A DNA stretch of 64,000 bases, taken from contig JAXGOI010000001.1 of assembly GCA_040767605.1 (NCBI GenBank), positions 1,426,001-1,490,000 on the forward strand, given 5' to 3'. A model generated the notes under the pieces. The model ran no database searches. It saw only the letters and a program-made list of their open reading frames with translations, and was not told the DNA's origin. Position 1 is the stretch's first letter; each line of letters starts with the position of its first letter. This DNA is from JAXGOI01 sp040767605. GTDB taxonomy: Bacteria; Bacillota; Dehalobacteriia; UBA4068. Both the position numbers and the translations under genes were made by a program. This document shows positions 52,439 through 61,247 of the stretch, one piece after another.

Positions 52439-54367
52439 ATGAACCTGACAGAAAAAATAATTAAAGAGCATCTTTTATCCGGAGAAATGAAGGCAGGGGA
52501 GGAAATCTCCCTGAGCATAGATCAAACCCTGACTCAGGATTCCACCGGCACCATGGCTTATCTGCAATTTGAGGCAATGGGTATTCCCAGGGTTAAAACA
52601 AAAAAATCCGTAGCCTATGTGGATCATAACACTTTACAAACCGGTTTTGAAAACGCCGATGATCATAAATATCTGCAAACTGTGGCGGCAAAGCACGGCG
52701 TATATTTTTCCCGGCCGGGTAACGGTATTTGCCATCAGGTTCATTTAGAGCGTTTTGGAGAGCCCGGTATGACTTTACTGGGCTCCGACAGCCACACCCC
52801 CACCGGTGGGGCTCTGGGTATGCTTGCTATTGGGGCGGGCGGCCTGGATGTTGCCGTAGCCATGGGGGGCGGCGGGTATTTTACCCTTATGCCCAAGGTC
52901 TGCCGGGTTAATTTAAGCGGGGCTTTAAAGCCCTGGGTTACCGCCAAAGATATTATTTTAGCTGTTTTAGAGAAGCTCTCCGTTAAAGGGGGAGTAGGTA
53001 AGGTTATGGAATATGCCGGGGAGGGAGTAAAAACCCTCTCCGTACCTCAGAGGGCAACAATAACAAATATGGGGGCAGAGCTTGGGGCTACCACCTCCAT
53101 TTTCCCCAGCGATGAAATAACCCGGCTCTTTTTAAAGGCTCAAAACCGGGAAGAGGCTTGGGTTGAGCTGAAGGCCGATGAGGATGCCAAATATGATGAG
53201 GAAATAACTATTAATCTTTCTCTTTTAGAGCCTTTGGTGGCCATGCCCCACAGCCCGGATAAAATTGCCACCGTAAAGAGCCTAGCCGGCCTTAAGGTAG
53301 ATCAGGTTCTTATCGGCAGCTGCACTAATTCCTCTTATGCGGATATGATGATGACTGCTAAAATCTTAAAGGGCAAAACCATAGCGCCCTGGGTGAGTTT
53401 GGGGATTTCCCCCGGCTCTAAGCAGGTATTAACCATGCTGGCCCAGAATGGAGCCTTGGGGGATATGATTGCCGCCGGGGCCAGAATTTTAGAAAGCGCC
53501 TGCGGCCCCTGTATAGGCATGGGGCAATCCCCTGCCAATAAGGGTGTTTCTTTGCGTACATTTAACAGAAACTTTCAGGGCAGAAGCGGCACCGCCAATG
53601 CAGATATTTATTTATTAAGCCCCGAAACCGCGGCAGCCAGTGCAATTAGCGGTTTTTTGACAGACCCCCGCAACCTCGGGGATTACCCTAAAGTAGAGAT
53701 GCCTGAAAGCTTTGTGATAAACGATAATATGATAATTCCCCCCCCTGCCGACGGGAGCCGGGTTGAGGTTTACCGGGGCCCGAATATTCGGCCCTTCCCG
53801 GTAAACAGCCGGCCGGAGAATCAAATTAAGGCCAGGGCTTTAATAAAAGTGGGGGATAATATAACCACAGACCATATTATGCCCTCCAATGCCAAGCTTT
53901 TGCCCTATCGCTCAAATATAACTTATTTGGCGGATTATTGCCTTACCCCCTGCGATCCGGATTTCCCCGCCAGGGCTAAGGCCAATCAGGGCGGTTTTAT
54001 AATCGGCGGGAGTAATTACGGCCAGGGCTCCAGCCGGGAGCATGCCGCTTTGGCCCCGGTAGAGCTGGGGATAAAAGGAGTTATTGCAAAATCCTTTGCC
54101 CGTATTCACAGGGCTAATTTAATAAATAACGGCATACTGCCCTTGGAATTTATAAATGAAGAAGATTATGAAGGAATAGAGGCCGGAGATGAATTGGCCT
54201 TGGGGAATTTGCACGGCCATTTGCGCGGAGATACCCAAAAGCCTCTGGAACTTATAAATTTAAGCAAAGACCGGAAGATTCTGGTAAAGATGGAGCTTAG
54301 CCGGCGCCAATCCGATATGCTTTTAGCCGGGGGGCTTTTAAATCTAACCAGAGATTCCCGTTCTTAA
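52439..54367 (+). CDS. Aconitate hydratase
   Basis: 642 aa single-chain aconitase of the shorter bacterial/LeuC-LeuD-fused type. Cluster cysteines are in IGSCTNSSYADMM near residues 286-298 and ESACGPCIGMGQSP near 353-366. Substrate loops include GSDSHTPTGGALGMLAIG, and the swivel domain has NYGQGSSREHAALAPVELG. Converts citrate to isocitrate between the enzymes on either side. 42 bp after the synthase gene. Confidence 0.93.
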   Translation: MNLTEKIIKEHLLSGEMKAGEEISLSIDQTLTQDSTGTMAYLQFEAMGIPRVKTKKSVAYVDHNTLQTGFENADDHKYLQTVAAKHGVYFSRPGNGICHQVHLERFGEPGMTLLGSDSHTPTGGALGMLAIGAGGLDVAVAMGGGGYFTLMPKVCRVNLSGALKPWVTAKDIILAVLEKLSVKGGVGKVMEYAGEGVKTLSVPQRATITNMGAELGATTSIFPSDEITRLFLKAQNREEAWVELKADEDAKYDEEITINLSLLEPLVAMPHSPDKIATVKSLAGLKVDQVLIGSCTNSSYADMMMTAKILKGKTIAPWVSLGISPGSKQVLTMLAQNGALGDMIAAGARILESACGPCIGMGQSPANKGVSLRTFNRNFQGRSGTANADIYLLSPETAAASAISGFLTDPRNLGDYPKVEMPESFVINDNMIIPPPADGSRVEVYRGPNIRPFPVNSRPENQIKARALIKVGDNITTDHIMPSNAKLLPYRSNITYLADYCLTPCDPDFPARAKANQGGFIIGGSNYGQGSSREHAALAPVELGIKGVIAKSFARIHRANLINNGILPLEFINEEDYEGIEAGDELALGNLHGHLRGDTQKPLELINLSKDRKILVKMELSRRQSDMLLAGGLLNLTRDSRS

Positions 54368-54430
54368 AAGCAAGCATTTAAGGCAAAAAATATTTGCTGA
54401 TTATCAAAGCCTATAAAGAGGGATATAAAA

Positions 54431-54472
54431 AATAAGACGAGTTATATAAGTAATAAGACGAGTGATATAAGG
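54431..54472 (+). repeat. 21-bp tandem repeat before the isocitrate dehydrogenase gene
   Basis: aataagacgagttatataag(t) and aataagacgagtgatataag(g) stand in tandem with 19 of 21 identical bases. The second copy ends at the ribosome site region. Confidence 0.75.
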
Positions 54473-54485
54473 AGTGTTTTAGAGG

Positions 54486-55490
54486 ATGCATAATGTTACC
54501 TTAATCCCGGGGGATGGGATTGGACCCGAGGTTGCCCTGGCAGCCAAAAGAGTTGTGGACGCTACCGGAGTTAAAATTAATTGGGATATTCAGGATGCCG
54601 GAATTCATCAAATGGAAAAATGGGGAACCCCCCTGCCGGAACCTGTTTTGGAATCTATCCGCAAAAATAAAGTTGCTTTAAAGGGGCCTATTACAACCCC
54701 GGTAGGCAAAGGCTTTCGCAGTGTTAATGTGGCTCTGCGCAAGGAATTTGACCTTTACGCCAATGTAAGGCCTGCCATAAGCTACCCCGGAACCCTCTCC
54801 CGCTATGAAAATATTGATATTGTGGTTGTCAGAGAGAATACGGAGGATCTCTATGCCGGCGTTGAGCATATGGTTGGTAAAGATGCCGCGGAAAGCATTA
54901 AAATCTTTACCAGAGAAGGCTGCGAGAGAATAGTCCGCTTTGCCTTTGAATATGCAAAAAGAGAGGGGCGCAAGAAGGTAACCGCCGTTCATAAAGCTAA
55001 TATTATGAAGTGCACCGACGGGCTTTTTTTAGATATTGCCCGCTATATAGCGGCAGAATATCCTGAAATAGAATTTGAGGATATGATTGTTGATGCAATG
55101 TGCATGAAATTAGTTATGACACCGGAAAATTATGATGTTTTAGTATTGCCGAATTTATACGGAGATATTGTTTCAGATCTTTGCGCCGGTTTAGTTGGGG
55201 GTTTGGGTATGGCCCCCGGAGCGAATATAGGTAAGGATCAGGCAGTTTTTGAGGCTATTCATGGCAGCGCGCCTAAAAACGCAGGCAAAAAAATTGCCAA
55301 CCCCGCCGCCATGATTCTTTCCGCTGCTCTTATGCTGGCTCATCTCGGAGAGGGCGAAGCAGCAGCCAAAATAGAAAAAGCTATTGCCGAAGTTCTTGCC
55401 CGAGGGGAGGTTCAAACGAAAGATTTAGGGGGTAAGGCCAGTACCGATGATTTTGCCGATGCTGTTATTGCTTGTTTGGAAACCCTATAA
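54486..55490 (+). CDS. icd: NAD-type isocitrate dehydrogenase (IDH/IPMDH family)
   Basis: 334 aa beta-decarboxylating dehydrogenase. TLIPGDGIGPEVALAAKRVV at the N-terminus, VVRENTEDLYAGVEHMVG near residues 118-135, and VLPNLYGDIVSDLCAGLVGG near 220-239. FEAIHGSAPKNAGKKIANPA near 257-276 has the short NAD-type pattern. Ends the citrate-to-2-oxoglutarate route. The IPMDH alternative is less likely given aconitase beside it. Confidence 0.88.
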   Translation: MHNVTLIPGDGIGPEVALAAKRVVDATGVKINWDIQDAGIHQMEKWGTPLPEPVLESIRKNKVALKGPITTPVGKGFRSVNVALRKEFDLYANVRPAISYPGTLSRYENIDIVVVRENTEDLYAGVEHMVGKDAAESIKIFTREGCERIVRFAFEYAKREGRKKVTAVHKANIMKCTDGLFLDIARYIAAEYPEIEFEDMIVDAMCMKLVMTPENYDVLVLPNLYGDIVSDLCAGLVGGLGMAPGANIGKDQAVFEAIHGSAPKNAGKKIANPAAMILSAALMLAHLGEGEAAAKIEKAIAEVLARGEVQTKDLGGKASTDDFADAVIACLETL

Positions 55491-55520
55491 GTACTAGGTT
55501 TAATTAAAGGAGGTAAAAAT

Positions 55521-56207
55521 ATGCCTTCTATGGATTTTGATGAAAGCGGCGTATTAAGCGGCTCCGGCTTACTGAGATCCAGGGTATTTTCCCAAATCGA
55601 AAATGATATAATTAATGGGAAATATAAGCCGGGGGAGAGCCTGACTGAAATGCGTCTTTCAGAAGAAATGAAGGTAAGCAGAACCCCTATCAGGGAGGCC
55701 TTGCGTCAGTTGGAGTTGGAGGGAATGGTTCAGTCTATTCCCAATAAAGGTGTTGTTGTAGTTGGTATTGCCTGGCGGGATATTGAAGATATGTATAAAA
55801 TAAAAGTGCGGATTGAGGGCCTTGCGGCCCGGCTGGCCGCAGAAAAAATTACCCCCCAGGAGCTTAAGGATTTAGAAGATACCCTTGATTTAATCGGCCA
55901 TTATACCGGTAAAAACGATATTCATAATTTGCTTCTTTTAGACGGTAAATTCCATGATATTATTTTTCAGGCCAGTAAAAACCGGCCCCTTATGTATATG
56001 CTGAGAACCTTTCATAATTATTTAAAAAGAGCCAGAAATGAATCTTTAACCATACCCGGGCGCTCCCAGAAAATGTATGAGGAGCATAAAAGTATTTTTG
56101 AGGCTATAAAAAACAAAGATGCCAATATGGCGGAAAGAGCCTATATTAAACATATACGGGGCACTATGAATAATTTAAAGAAAACCATGGTTGGCCAGGG
56201 TTCTTAA
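55521..56207 (+). CDS. GntR-family regulator with FCD domain
   Basis: 228 aa. Winged helix about residues 15-80: VFSQIENDIINGKYKPGESL, then LSEEMKVSRTPIREALRQLE. C-terminal FCD helical domain with metal/ligand residues (LLLDGKFHDIIFQASKNRPL, YEEHKSIFEAIKNKD). Such proteins sense carboxylates. It lies 30 bp after icd with aaaggaggt, so it is probably co-transcribed and may control the operon through the TTGTATACAA palindrome at 50909. Confidence 0.9.
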   Translation: MPSMDFDESGVLSGSGLLRSRVFSQIENDIINGKYKPGESLTEMRLSEEMKVSRTPIREALRQLELEGMVQSIPNKGVVVVGIAWRDIEDMYKIKVRIEGLAARLAAEKITPQELKDLEDTLDLIGHYTGKNDIHNLLLLDGKFHDIIFQASKNRPLMYMLRTFHNYLKRARNESLTIPGRSQKMYEEHKSIFEAIKNKDANMAERAYIKHIRGTMNNLKKTMVGQGS

Positions 56208-56301
56208 ATTTTAAGGTTTTTTAAAGTTTGCTTTAAAGTAGGAGTAAGCTTCAAAATATCTGCCCAAAAAGCAAAACTAAATCTGAATAGGGGTGTTGGA
56301 A

Positions 56302-57396
56302 ATGTCTAACAAATTTGCAAGAGCAGGGTTGGAAAAATTGGTTGCCTATGTACCCGGCAAGCCCATAGAGGAGGTTCAAAAGGAATACGGCCTTACCCAT
56401 ATAGCAAAAATGGCCTCTAATGAAAACCCCTTGGGCACTTCTCCCAAGGCTATTGAGGCAATGCGTGCCGAAACGGAAAAGGTTTTTATGTATCCGGAAG
56501 GCTCCAGCGCCGAATTAAGGGCTAAATTAGCCGCCCGCTTCGGGGTGGATCAGGACATGCTTATTGTAACAAACGGCGCCGACCATTTATTAACCATGCT
56601 GGCTCAGGCCTTTGTTAATCAGGGTGATGAATGTATTATCCCTGCGCCCTCTTTTGCGGCCTATGTAACAAATACCATTATTATGGGCGGAGTTTGCGTT
56701 ATGACAGAGCTTAAGGATTTTACCATTGATTTAGATGCCATGGCAAAAAAATTAAGCCCTAAAACCAAGCTGGTTTATATTTGTAACCCCAATAACCCCA
56801 CCGGCACCATTATCGGCAAAAAAGCCTTTGATGACTTCCTGGCAAAAGTTCCGGAGCAGGCTATTGTAATTATGGATGAGGCCTATGCCGAATTTGTATC
56901 CGACCCGGAATACCCCCAAACCCTTGATTATATAAAGGCGGGTAAAAATGTTATTCTTACCCGTACCTTCTCTAAGCTTTACGGCCTGGCCGGCACCCGT
57001 GTAGGCTACGGTATTGCCCCCAAACATTTAATGGATATTCTCCGTAAAGTTGCTCTGCCCTTCCCGGTTAACCGTTTAGCCCAGGCCGGTGCTTTGGCCG
57101 CAATGGATGATGATGATTTTGTGGCTAAAACCATTAAGAATAATAATGAGGGCCGGGATTATTTATGCAAAGAATTTGCCGCAATGGGCATGGAATATTA
57201 CCCCTCTCATACCAATTTTATTTTTGTAAATATTCATATGGATAGTAAAATGGTATTTCAAAAGCTTCTGGAATTGGGGGTAGTGGTTCGCCCCGGGCAT
57301 TTATGGGGCTACCCGGAATTTTTAAGAGTTTCCTTCGGCACCATGGAAGAAAATCAGAGATTTATTAAAGGCCTGAAAGAGCTTAAAAACGCCTAG
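56302..57396 (+). CDS. hisC: Histidinol-phosphate aminotransferase-like enzyme (HisC)
   Basis: PLP aminotransferase of the HisC type, 364 aa. KMASNENPLGTSPKAIEAMR near residues 36-55, CNPNNPTGTIIGKKAF near 158-173, IVIMDEAYAEFV near 186-197, and the PLP lysine in TRTFSKLYGLAGTRVGYG near 220-237. No other his genes are nearby, so it could instead act on aromatic or other amino acids. ATG 56302 follows taggggtg; an in-frame GTG at 56293 is less well placed. Confidence 0.88.
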   Translation: MSNKFARAGLEKLVAYVPGKPIEEVQKEYGLTHIAKMASNENPLGTSPKAIEAMRAETEKVFMYPEGSSAELRAKLAARFGVDQDMLIVTNGADHLLTMLAQAFVNQGDECIIPAPSFAAYVTNTIIMGGVCVMTELKDFTIDLDAMAKKLSPKTKLVYICNPNNPTGTIIGKKAFDDFLAKVPEQAIVIMDEAYAEFVSDPEYPQTLDYIKAGKNVILTRTFSKLYGLAGTRVGYGIAPKHLMDILRKVALPFPVNRLAQAGALAAMDDDDFVAKTIKNNNEGRDYLCKEFAAMGMEYYPSHTNFIFVNIHMDSKMVFQKLLELGVVVRPGHLWGYPEFLRVSFGTMEENQRFIKGLKELKNA

Positions 57397-57411
57397 AGCC
57401 TTAACAAGTAT

Positions 57412-57438
57412 AAAAGCCGCAATGCGGCTTTTATTTTT
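57412..57438 (+). terminator. Terminator after hisC
   Basis: aaaagccgc and gcggctttt (57412-57420, 57424-57432) with atttttt after. Confidence 0.85.
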
Positions 57439-57536
57439 TGCATAAATAATATTTTTTATTCTCTGCACCGGCCAATGTTTTTGGGGCCACATAATTTAGA
57501 ATTTATAAATTAGGGGTTAGTATTTAGGGCCGCAAT

Positions 57537-58421
57537 TTATTTTTTTAGCATAAAATCCTTAAAGCAAAGGGTTAGGGGGGAAAGGGTTCGGTTTTTATGA
57601 TAGGAGAAATAAAAGGAGCGGTTTAAATCCAAATCGTTTATCGGCAGGCTTAATAAGGCAGAGTTTTTAAGCTTTTCTTCCACAGAAATTGCGGAAACAA
57701 TTGCCAGCCCCAAGCCATGCTGTACCGAAAGAGCTACCATTTCGGCAGTATCAAAATAGGCCGCTATTTTTAAATCTTTTATTTTCCCGGATTTTTCAAG
57801 GGCATCCTCAAAAAGCTTTCGGGTGGCGGAGCCTTCCCTCCGGACTACTATGGGGTATTTAAGCAATTGGCAAAGGCTAATAGAATCCATCTCAGTAAAG
57901 GGTGCTTTGGGAGGGGCTATGGCCACAAGAGTATCCTCTGCAAGTTTTTCATAAATTAAATTTTTATCCTGGGCCCGAGAGCCCACAAGACCAAAATCCA
58001 ATTCCCCGTTGAGGAGGCTGGTTTCCACATGCTTAGAGCTCATTTGCAGGAGATTAAAAATAACCCCCGGGTATTTTTTACGAAAATCCGCCAGGTAACG
58101 GGGGAGTATATACTGGGCGGTGGTATTACTGGCGCCGATTTCCAATATGCCTTCTATTTTACCGGTATATTTATTTAAATTAAGCAGGGTTTTTTGTTTT
58201 TGATTAAGAATTTCCGTAGCATGGGAGAAGAAAATTTTACCGGCATCCGTAAGCTCAATAGATTTATTATCCCGGTGAAACAGGGTTATTCCCAATTCCT
58301 GCTCTAATTTACTTATATGCCCGCTTACGCTAGGCTGGCTTAAAAAAAGCTTTCCGGCGGCTTTTGTAAAGCTGCCGGTTTTAGCAACAGCCACAAAGGT
58401 TTCCAATTGTTTAAAATCCAT
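57537..58421 (-). CDS. LysR-family transcriptional regulator
   Basis: 294 aa. N-terminal helix-turn-helix MDFKQLETFVAVAKTGSFTK with AGKLFLSQPSVSGHISKLEQ (about residues 21-40). Effector-binding domain from about 90, with LEIGASNTTAQYILPRYLAD and a LDFGLVGSRAQD segment. Resembles CysB/YwfK-type regulators in outline, but the ligand is not predictable. Divergent from the glycosyltransferase gene; convergent with hisC. Confidence 0.9.
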   Translation of the reverse strand: MDFKQLETFVAVAKTGSFTKAAGKLFLSQPSVSGHISKLEQELGITLFHRDNKSIELTDAGKIFFSHATEILNQKQKTLLNLNKYTGKIEGILEIGASNTTAQYILPRYLADFRKKYPGVIFNLLQMSSKHVETSLLNGELDFGLVGSRAQDKNLIYEKLAEDTLVAIAPPKAPFTEMDSISLCQLLKYPIVVRREGSATRKLFEDALEKSGKIKDLKIAAYFDTAEMVALSVQHGLGLAIVSAISVEEKLKNSALLSLPINDLDLNRSFYFSYHKNRTLSPLTLCFKDFMLKK

Positions 58422-58641
58422 TTATTCTAACCTCGCAATAGTATATTATAGGGCTTAAAACATTAATTCCCTAAAACCCTTATTAAACCTTTTAAAAACT
58501 GCGCTATAAGCAAATTTTATAGATATAGGGCGGTTTTAACCTTTTTTTATGGGGAACAAAATAAAGGCGGGGCCGGTCTAAAATATGTATATTGTTTTAA
58601 AATCTAAAATGCTGAGAAGTAAAAAACTGGGCGGGATAAAT

Positions 58642-59379
58642 ATGCCGGAAAGCGCAAGTAAAATTAATAAGGAGAAAAACGGCAAAAAATACCTGAAAAG
58701 AGGGGTGAAGCTTTGCTTTTTGCTGCTTTTTTCTCTACTTGTTTTTTATACTATTCAGGGCTATGGGCTGTATATTGAGGCCGTCAGCCAAAACCCTCTG
58801 GAGAAAAAAGTAAGGGAAATCCGGGCGGCGGAGAATTTTGCCTCTTTGGATAATATCTCTCAGGATTTTATTAACGGTTTAATCGCCGTGGAGGACCATC
58901 GCTTTTATGACCATGGCGCTTTAGATTTATCCGCTTTAAGCAGGGCAGTTATTAAAAATATCTTAGCTTGGGATTTTGCCGAGGGGGGCAGCACCATAAC
59001 CCAGCAATTGGCAAAAAATATTTACTTCAGCTTTGAAAAAACTCTTCCCCGCAAGGTGGCGGAGGCTTTTGTCGCTTCGGATTTGGAGATGAATTATGAA
59101 AAAGACGAGCTTTTGGAATTGTATATAAATATTATTTATTTTGGCGACGGCTATTATGGAATTACTGCGGCAAGCAGGGGCTATTTTGATACGGAACCCA
59201 AGGATTTAAGTCTGGCTCAGGCAGCCCTTTTGGCGGGGCTCCCCAAGGCCCCCAGCTTTTATGCCTTGAATAATAATCCGGATAAAGCTATATTAAGAAG
59301 AGAGGCGGTATTAGAGGCCATGGTGCGCTATAATTATCTTGATCCGGAAACCGCCCAAAAGGTTAAGGATGAGGTTTAG
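58642..59379 (+). CDS. Monofunctional peptidoglycan glycosyltransferase (GT51)
   Basis: 246 aa membrane-anchored transglycosylase polymerising lipid II. Membrane helix near residues 19-40, then GT51 motifs: AVEDHRFYDHGALDL near 90-104 with the catalytic Glu, GGSTITQQLAKNIYF near 120-134, ELYINIIYFGDGYYGITAAS, and LSLAQAALLAGLPKAPS. There is no transpeptidase domain, so it is MtgA-like in architecture. ATG 58642 is preferred over 58585 for the ribosome site gggcggga. Confidence 0.88.
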   Translation: MPESASKINKEKNGKKYLKRGVKLCFLLLFSLLVFYTIQGYGLYIEAVSQNPLEKKVREIRAAENFASLDNISQDFINGLIAVEDHRFYDHGALDLSALSRAVIKNILAWDFAEGGSTITQQLAKNIYFSFEKTLPRKVAEAFVASDLEMNYEKDELLELYINIIYFGDGYYGITAASRGYFDTEPKDLSLAQAALLAGLPKAPSFYALNNNPDKAILRREAVLEAMVRYNYLDPETAQKVKDEV

Positions 59380-59440
59380 GCCGGGCTTATAAACGCGGCT
59401 TGCCTTAGGCGGTTTTACCTTATATAGGCTTAAATATTAC

Positions 59441-59469
59441 TTGCTTTTGCAATTGGCTTATGGTAAAAT
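59441..59469 (+). promoter_or_regulatory. Probable tRNA-Thr promoter
   Basis: TTGCTT (59441-59446), 17-bp spacer, TAAAAT (59464-59469). The predicted start near 59476 lies just before the first repeat unit, so the transcript would cover the whole tRNA-half array and the tRNA. Confidence 0.6.
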
Positions 59470-59490
59470 ATTCGCTGTGGGCTGAATTAT

Positions 59491-59967
59491 CGCCGTATCT
59501 CAGTCGGCAGGGCGCATTCTTAATAATACCCTCTTTGTGCATATAAAATAAGCGGTAAAGCTTATATTTTCTCTTTGCCGGCCGGGGAATATAATAAAAG
59601 TGAATATGCTTCTATAGCTCAGGCGGCAGAGCGCATCCTTGGTAATTACCGTATGGACGTACGCAAAATATGCGGTGAAGATTCTATCTTCCCTCTGTCT
59701 ACTGGCTATAACAACAAAACTCAATATGCTCTCATAGCTCAGTCGGCAGAGCGCGTCCTTGGTAATTACCGTATGGATGTGCGCAAAATATGCGGTGAAG
59801 ATTCTATCTTCCCTCTGTCTACTGGCTATAACAACAAAACTCAATATGCTCTCATAGCTCAGTCGGCAGAGCGCGTCCTTGGTAATTACCGTATGGACGT
59901 ACGCAAAATATGCGGTGAAGATTCTATCTTCCCTCTGTCTACTGACTATAACAACAAAACTCAATAT
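59491..59967 (+). repeat. Array of about 120-bp units each starting with a tRNA-Thr 5' half
   Basis: Units begin near 59491, 59608, 59728 and 59848; the last three have an exact 120-bp period leading into the intact tRNA at 59968. Each has the tRNA-Thr 5' half (about 38 nt, acceptor strand to anticodon loop). About 82 bp of non-tRNA sequence follows, with ggtaattacc and a gaaga/tcttc hairpin. The third and fourth units are almost identical, the second differs slightly, and the first is strongly diverged. Open frames across the array come from the repeat period and are not genes. Confidence 0.9.
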
Positions 59968-60043
59968 GCTCTCATAGCTCAGTCGGCAGAGCGCGTCCTT
60001 GGTAAGGACGAGGTCAGCAGTTCGAATCTGCTTGAGAGCTCCA
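59968..60043 (+). tRNA. tRNA-Thr (anticodon GGT)
   Basis: Full 76-nt cloverleaf: acceptor GCTCTCA/TGAGAGC, D-arm GCTC/GAGC, anticodon stem CGTCC/GGACG with loop TTGGTAA (anticodon GGT), T-arm AGCAG/CTGCT with loop TTCGAAT, discriminator T and encoded CCA. It reads ACC/ACU threonine codons. The gene marks the left end of an island whose integrase follows. Confidence 0.97.
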
Positions 60044-60050
60044 AAGGCTT

Positions 60051-60099
60051 AAAACCCTTGATGTATCTATCTTTTAGATATGTCGAGGGTTTTCGCTTT
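60051..60099 (+). terminator. tRNA-Thr terminator
   Basis: aaaacccttga (60051-60061) and tcgagggtttt (60083-60093) pair with one wobble, with an inner stem, then ctttttg. Confidence 0.85.
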
Positions 60100-60201
60100 T
60101 TGAGATACGAACACAATGGAACTGTTACACCTGTACTCATCCACACTGTTCTTCTCTTTTGGTCTGTTACTGTTTCAAAAAAGTAAAGGAGAAATGGTAA
60201 A

Positions 60202-61131
60202 ATGAAGATTGAAATGAATACCCAAAACAAGACACTAAAGGAAGGTTATGATGAGTATTTGAAGTACTGCACTGTCAGGGATTGCGCTGAATCTACTCTG
60301 ATTAACTACAGAACCACAATTAAACAGTTTAACAAGTTCTATCCTGAAAGCAATTTGATTAACACGGTTAACAAAAACAAGATCGAGAACTATATCTGTT
60401 ATTTAAGAGAAAACACTTCTATGTCCAATGTCAGTATATCAATATGGTTGCAACGCCTAAAAGCCCTTTTTAATTATTTCCACAATAACGGCTACATGGA
60501 TAAGATTGCTTTTCCTGTCATTCGCTGTGAAAAGAAGGTAAAGGAAGTTTATACCGATGATGAACTCAATATTTTGCTCGAAAAACCAAAACTGAGTCTT
60601 TGCAACTTCACGGAGTACCGCAACTGGGTTATGATTAACTATTTGCTCTCAACAGGTAACAGGCGCAATACCCTGATAAACATTAGAATATCCGATATTG
60701 ATTTTAATGAATCGGTTATTAAATTATCTACAACAAAAAACAAAAAACAGCAGTACATACCGCTCTCCGCAACACTATCAAAAATACTGAAGGACTATCT
60801 CAAGCACAGAGGCGGCAAGCCTAATGATTATCTTTTCTGTGATGCCTGTGGAGACAAGCTCAATACTGATAACTTGAGAATATCTTTAACACGCTATCAC
60901 AAAAGGCGTGGGGTGGAAAAAACCTCTATTCATTTGTACCGCCATACCTTTGCCAAGAAGTGGATATTAGCAGGTGGCGATATATTCAGACTCCAAAAAA
61001 TTCTAGGACATTCTTCATTAGATGTGGTGAAAGAATACGTCGAGATGTTTACGAACGATTTGCAAAAGGACTTTGACAAGTTCAACGCTCTGGAACAGAT
61101 TCATCGTAAGGGTGAGAAAATAAAACTATAA
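60202..61131 (+). CDS. Tyrosine recombinase/integrase
   Basis: 309 aa phage-type integrase. N-terminal SAM-like DNA-binding domain (about residues 12-100) and catalytic domain (about 115-290). Catalytic residues: Arg in STGNRRNTLINIR (154/155), HLYR (His244, Arg247), LGHSS (His270) and Tyr279 in VKEYVEMF. aaaggag precedes the ATG. Lying 158 bp downstream of tRNA-Thr on the same strand, it probably integrates the adjoining island at that tRNA. Confidence 0.92.
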   Translation: MKIEMNTQNKTLKEGYDEYLKYCTVRDCAESTLINYRTTIKQFNKFYPESNLINTVNKNKIENYICYLRENTSMSNVSISIWLQRLKALFNYFHNNGYMDKIAFPVIRCEKKVKEVYTDDELNILLEKPKLSLCNFTEYRNWVMINYLLSTGNRRNTLINIRISDIDFNESVIKLSTTKNKKQQYIPLSATLSKILKDYLKHRGGKPNDYLFCDACGDKLNTDNLRISLTRYHKRRGVEKTSIHLYRHTFAKKWILAGGDIFRLQKILGHSSLDVVKEYVEMFTNDLQKDFDKFNALEQIHRKGEKIKL

Positions 61132-61201
61132 CAGTATTATACAGAATAATATTATAAACCAGTTGTAGCTCCCTCTTGTTAATCTCTTACCTCTGAATGT
61201 T

Positions 61202-61246
61202 AAAACAGCTTGGGCTATCCACAGAAGGATGGTCTAAGCTGTTTTT
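61202..61246. terminator. Bidirectional terminator between integrase and nuclease genes
   Basis: aaaacagctt (61202-61211) and aagctgtttt (61236-61245) with an inner atcc/ggat pair, flanked by A- and T-runs. Confidence 0.85.
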
Positions 61247-61247
61247 T

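Noticed and set aside
59608..59967. CRISPR array or T-box interpretation of the repeats
   Set aside because: Units are contiguous 120-bp copies without spacers, no cas genes are near, and no T-box antiterminator core (TGGNACCGCG) is present.
59500..60186. Long repetitive open frames on both strands over the tRNA-half array
   Set aside because: The 120-bp period is a multiple of three, so frames stay open by chance; the plus frame runs straight through the intact tRNA and its terminator, and neither has a ribosome site.
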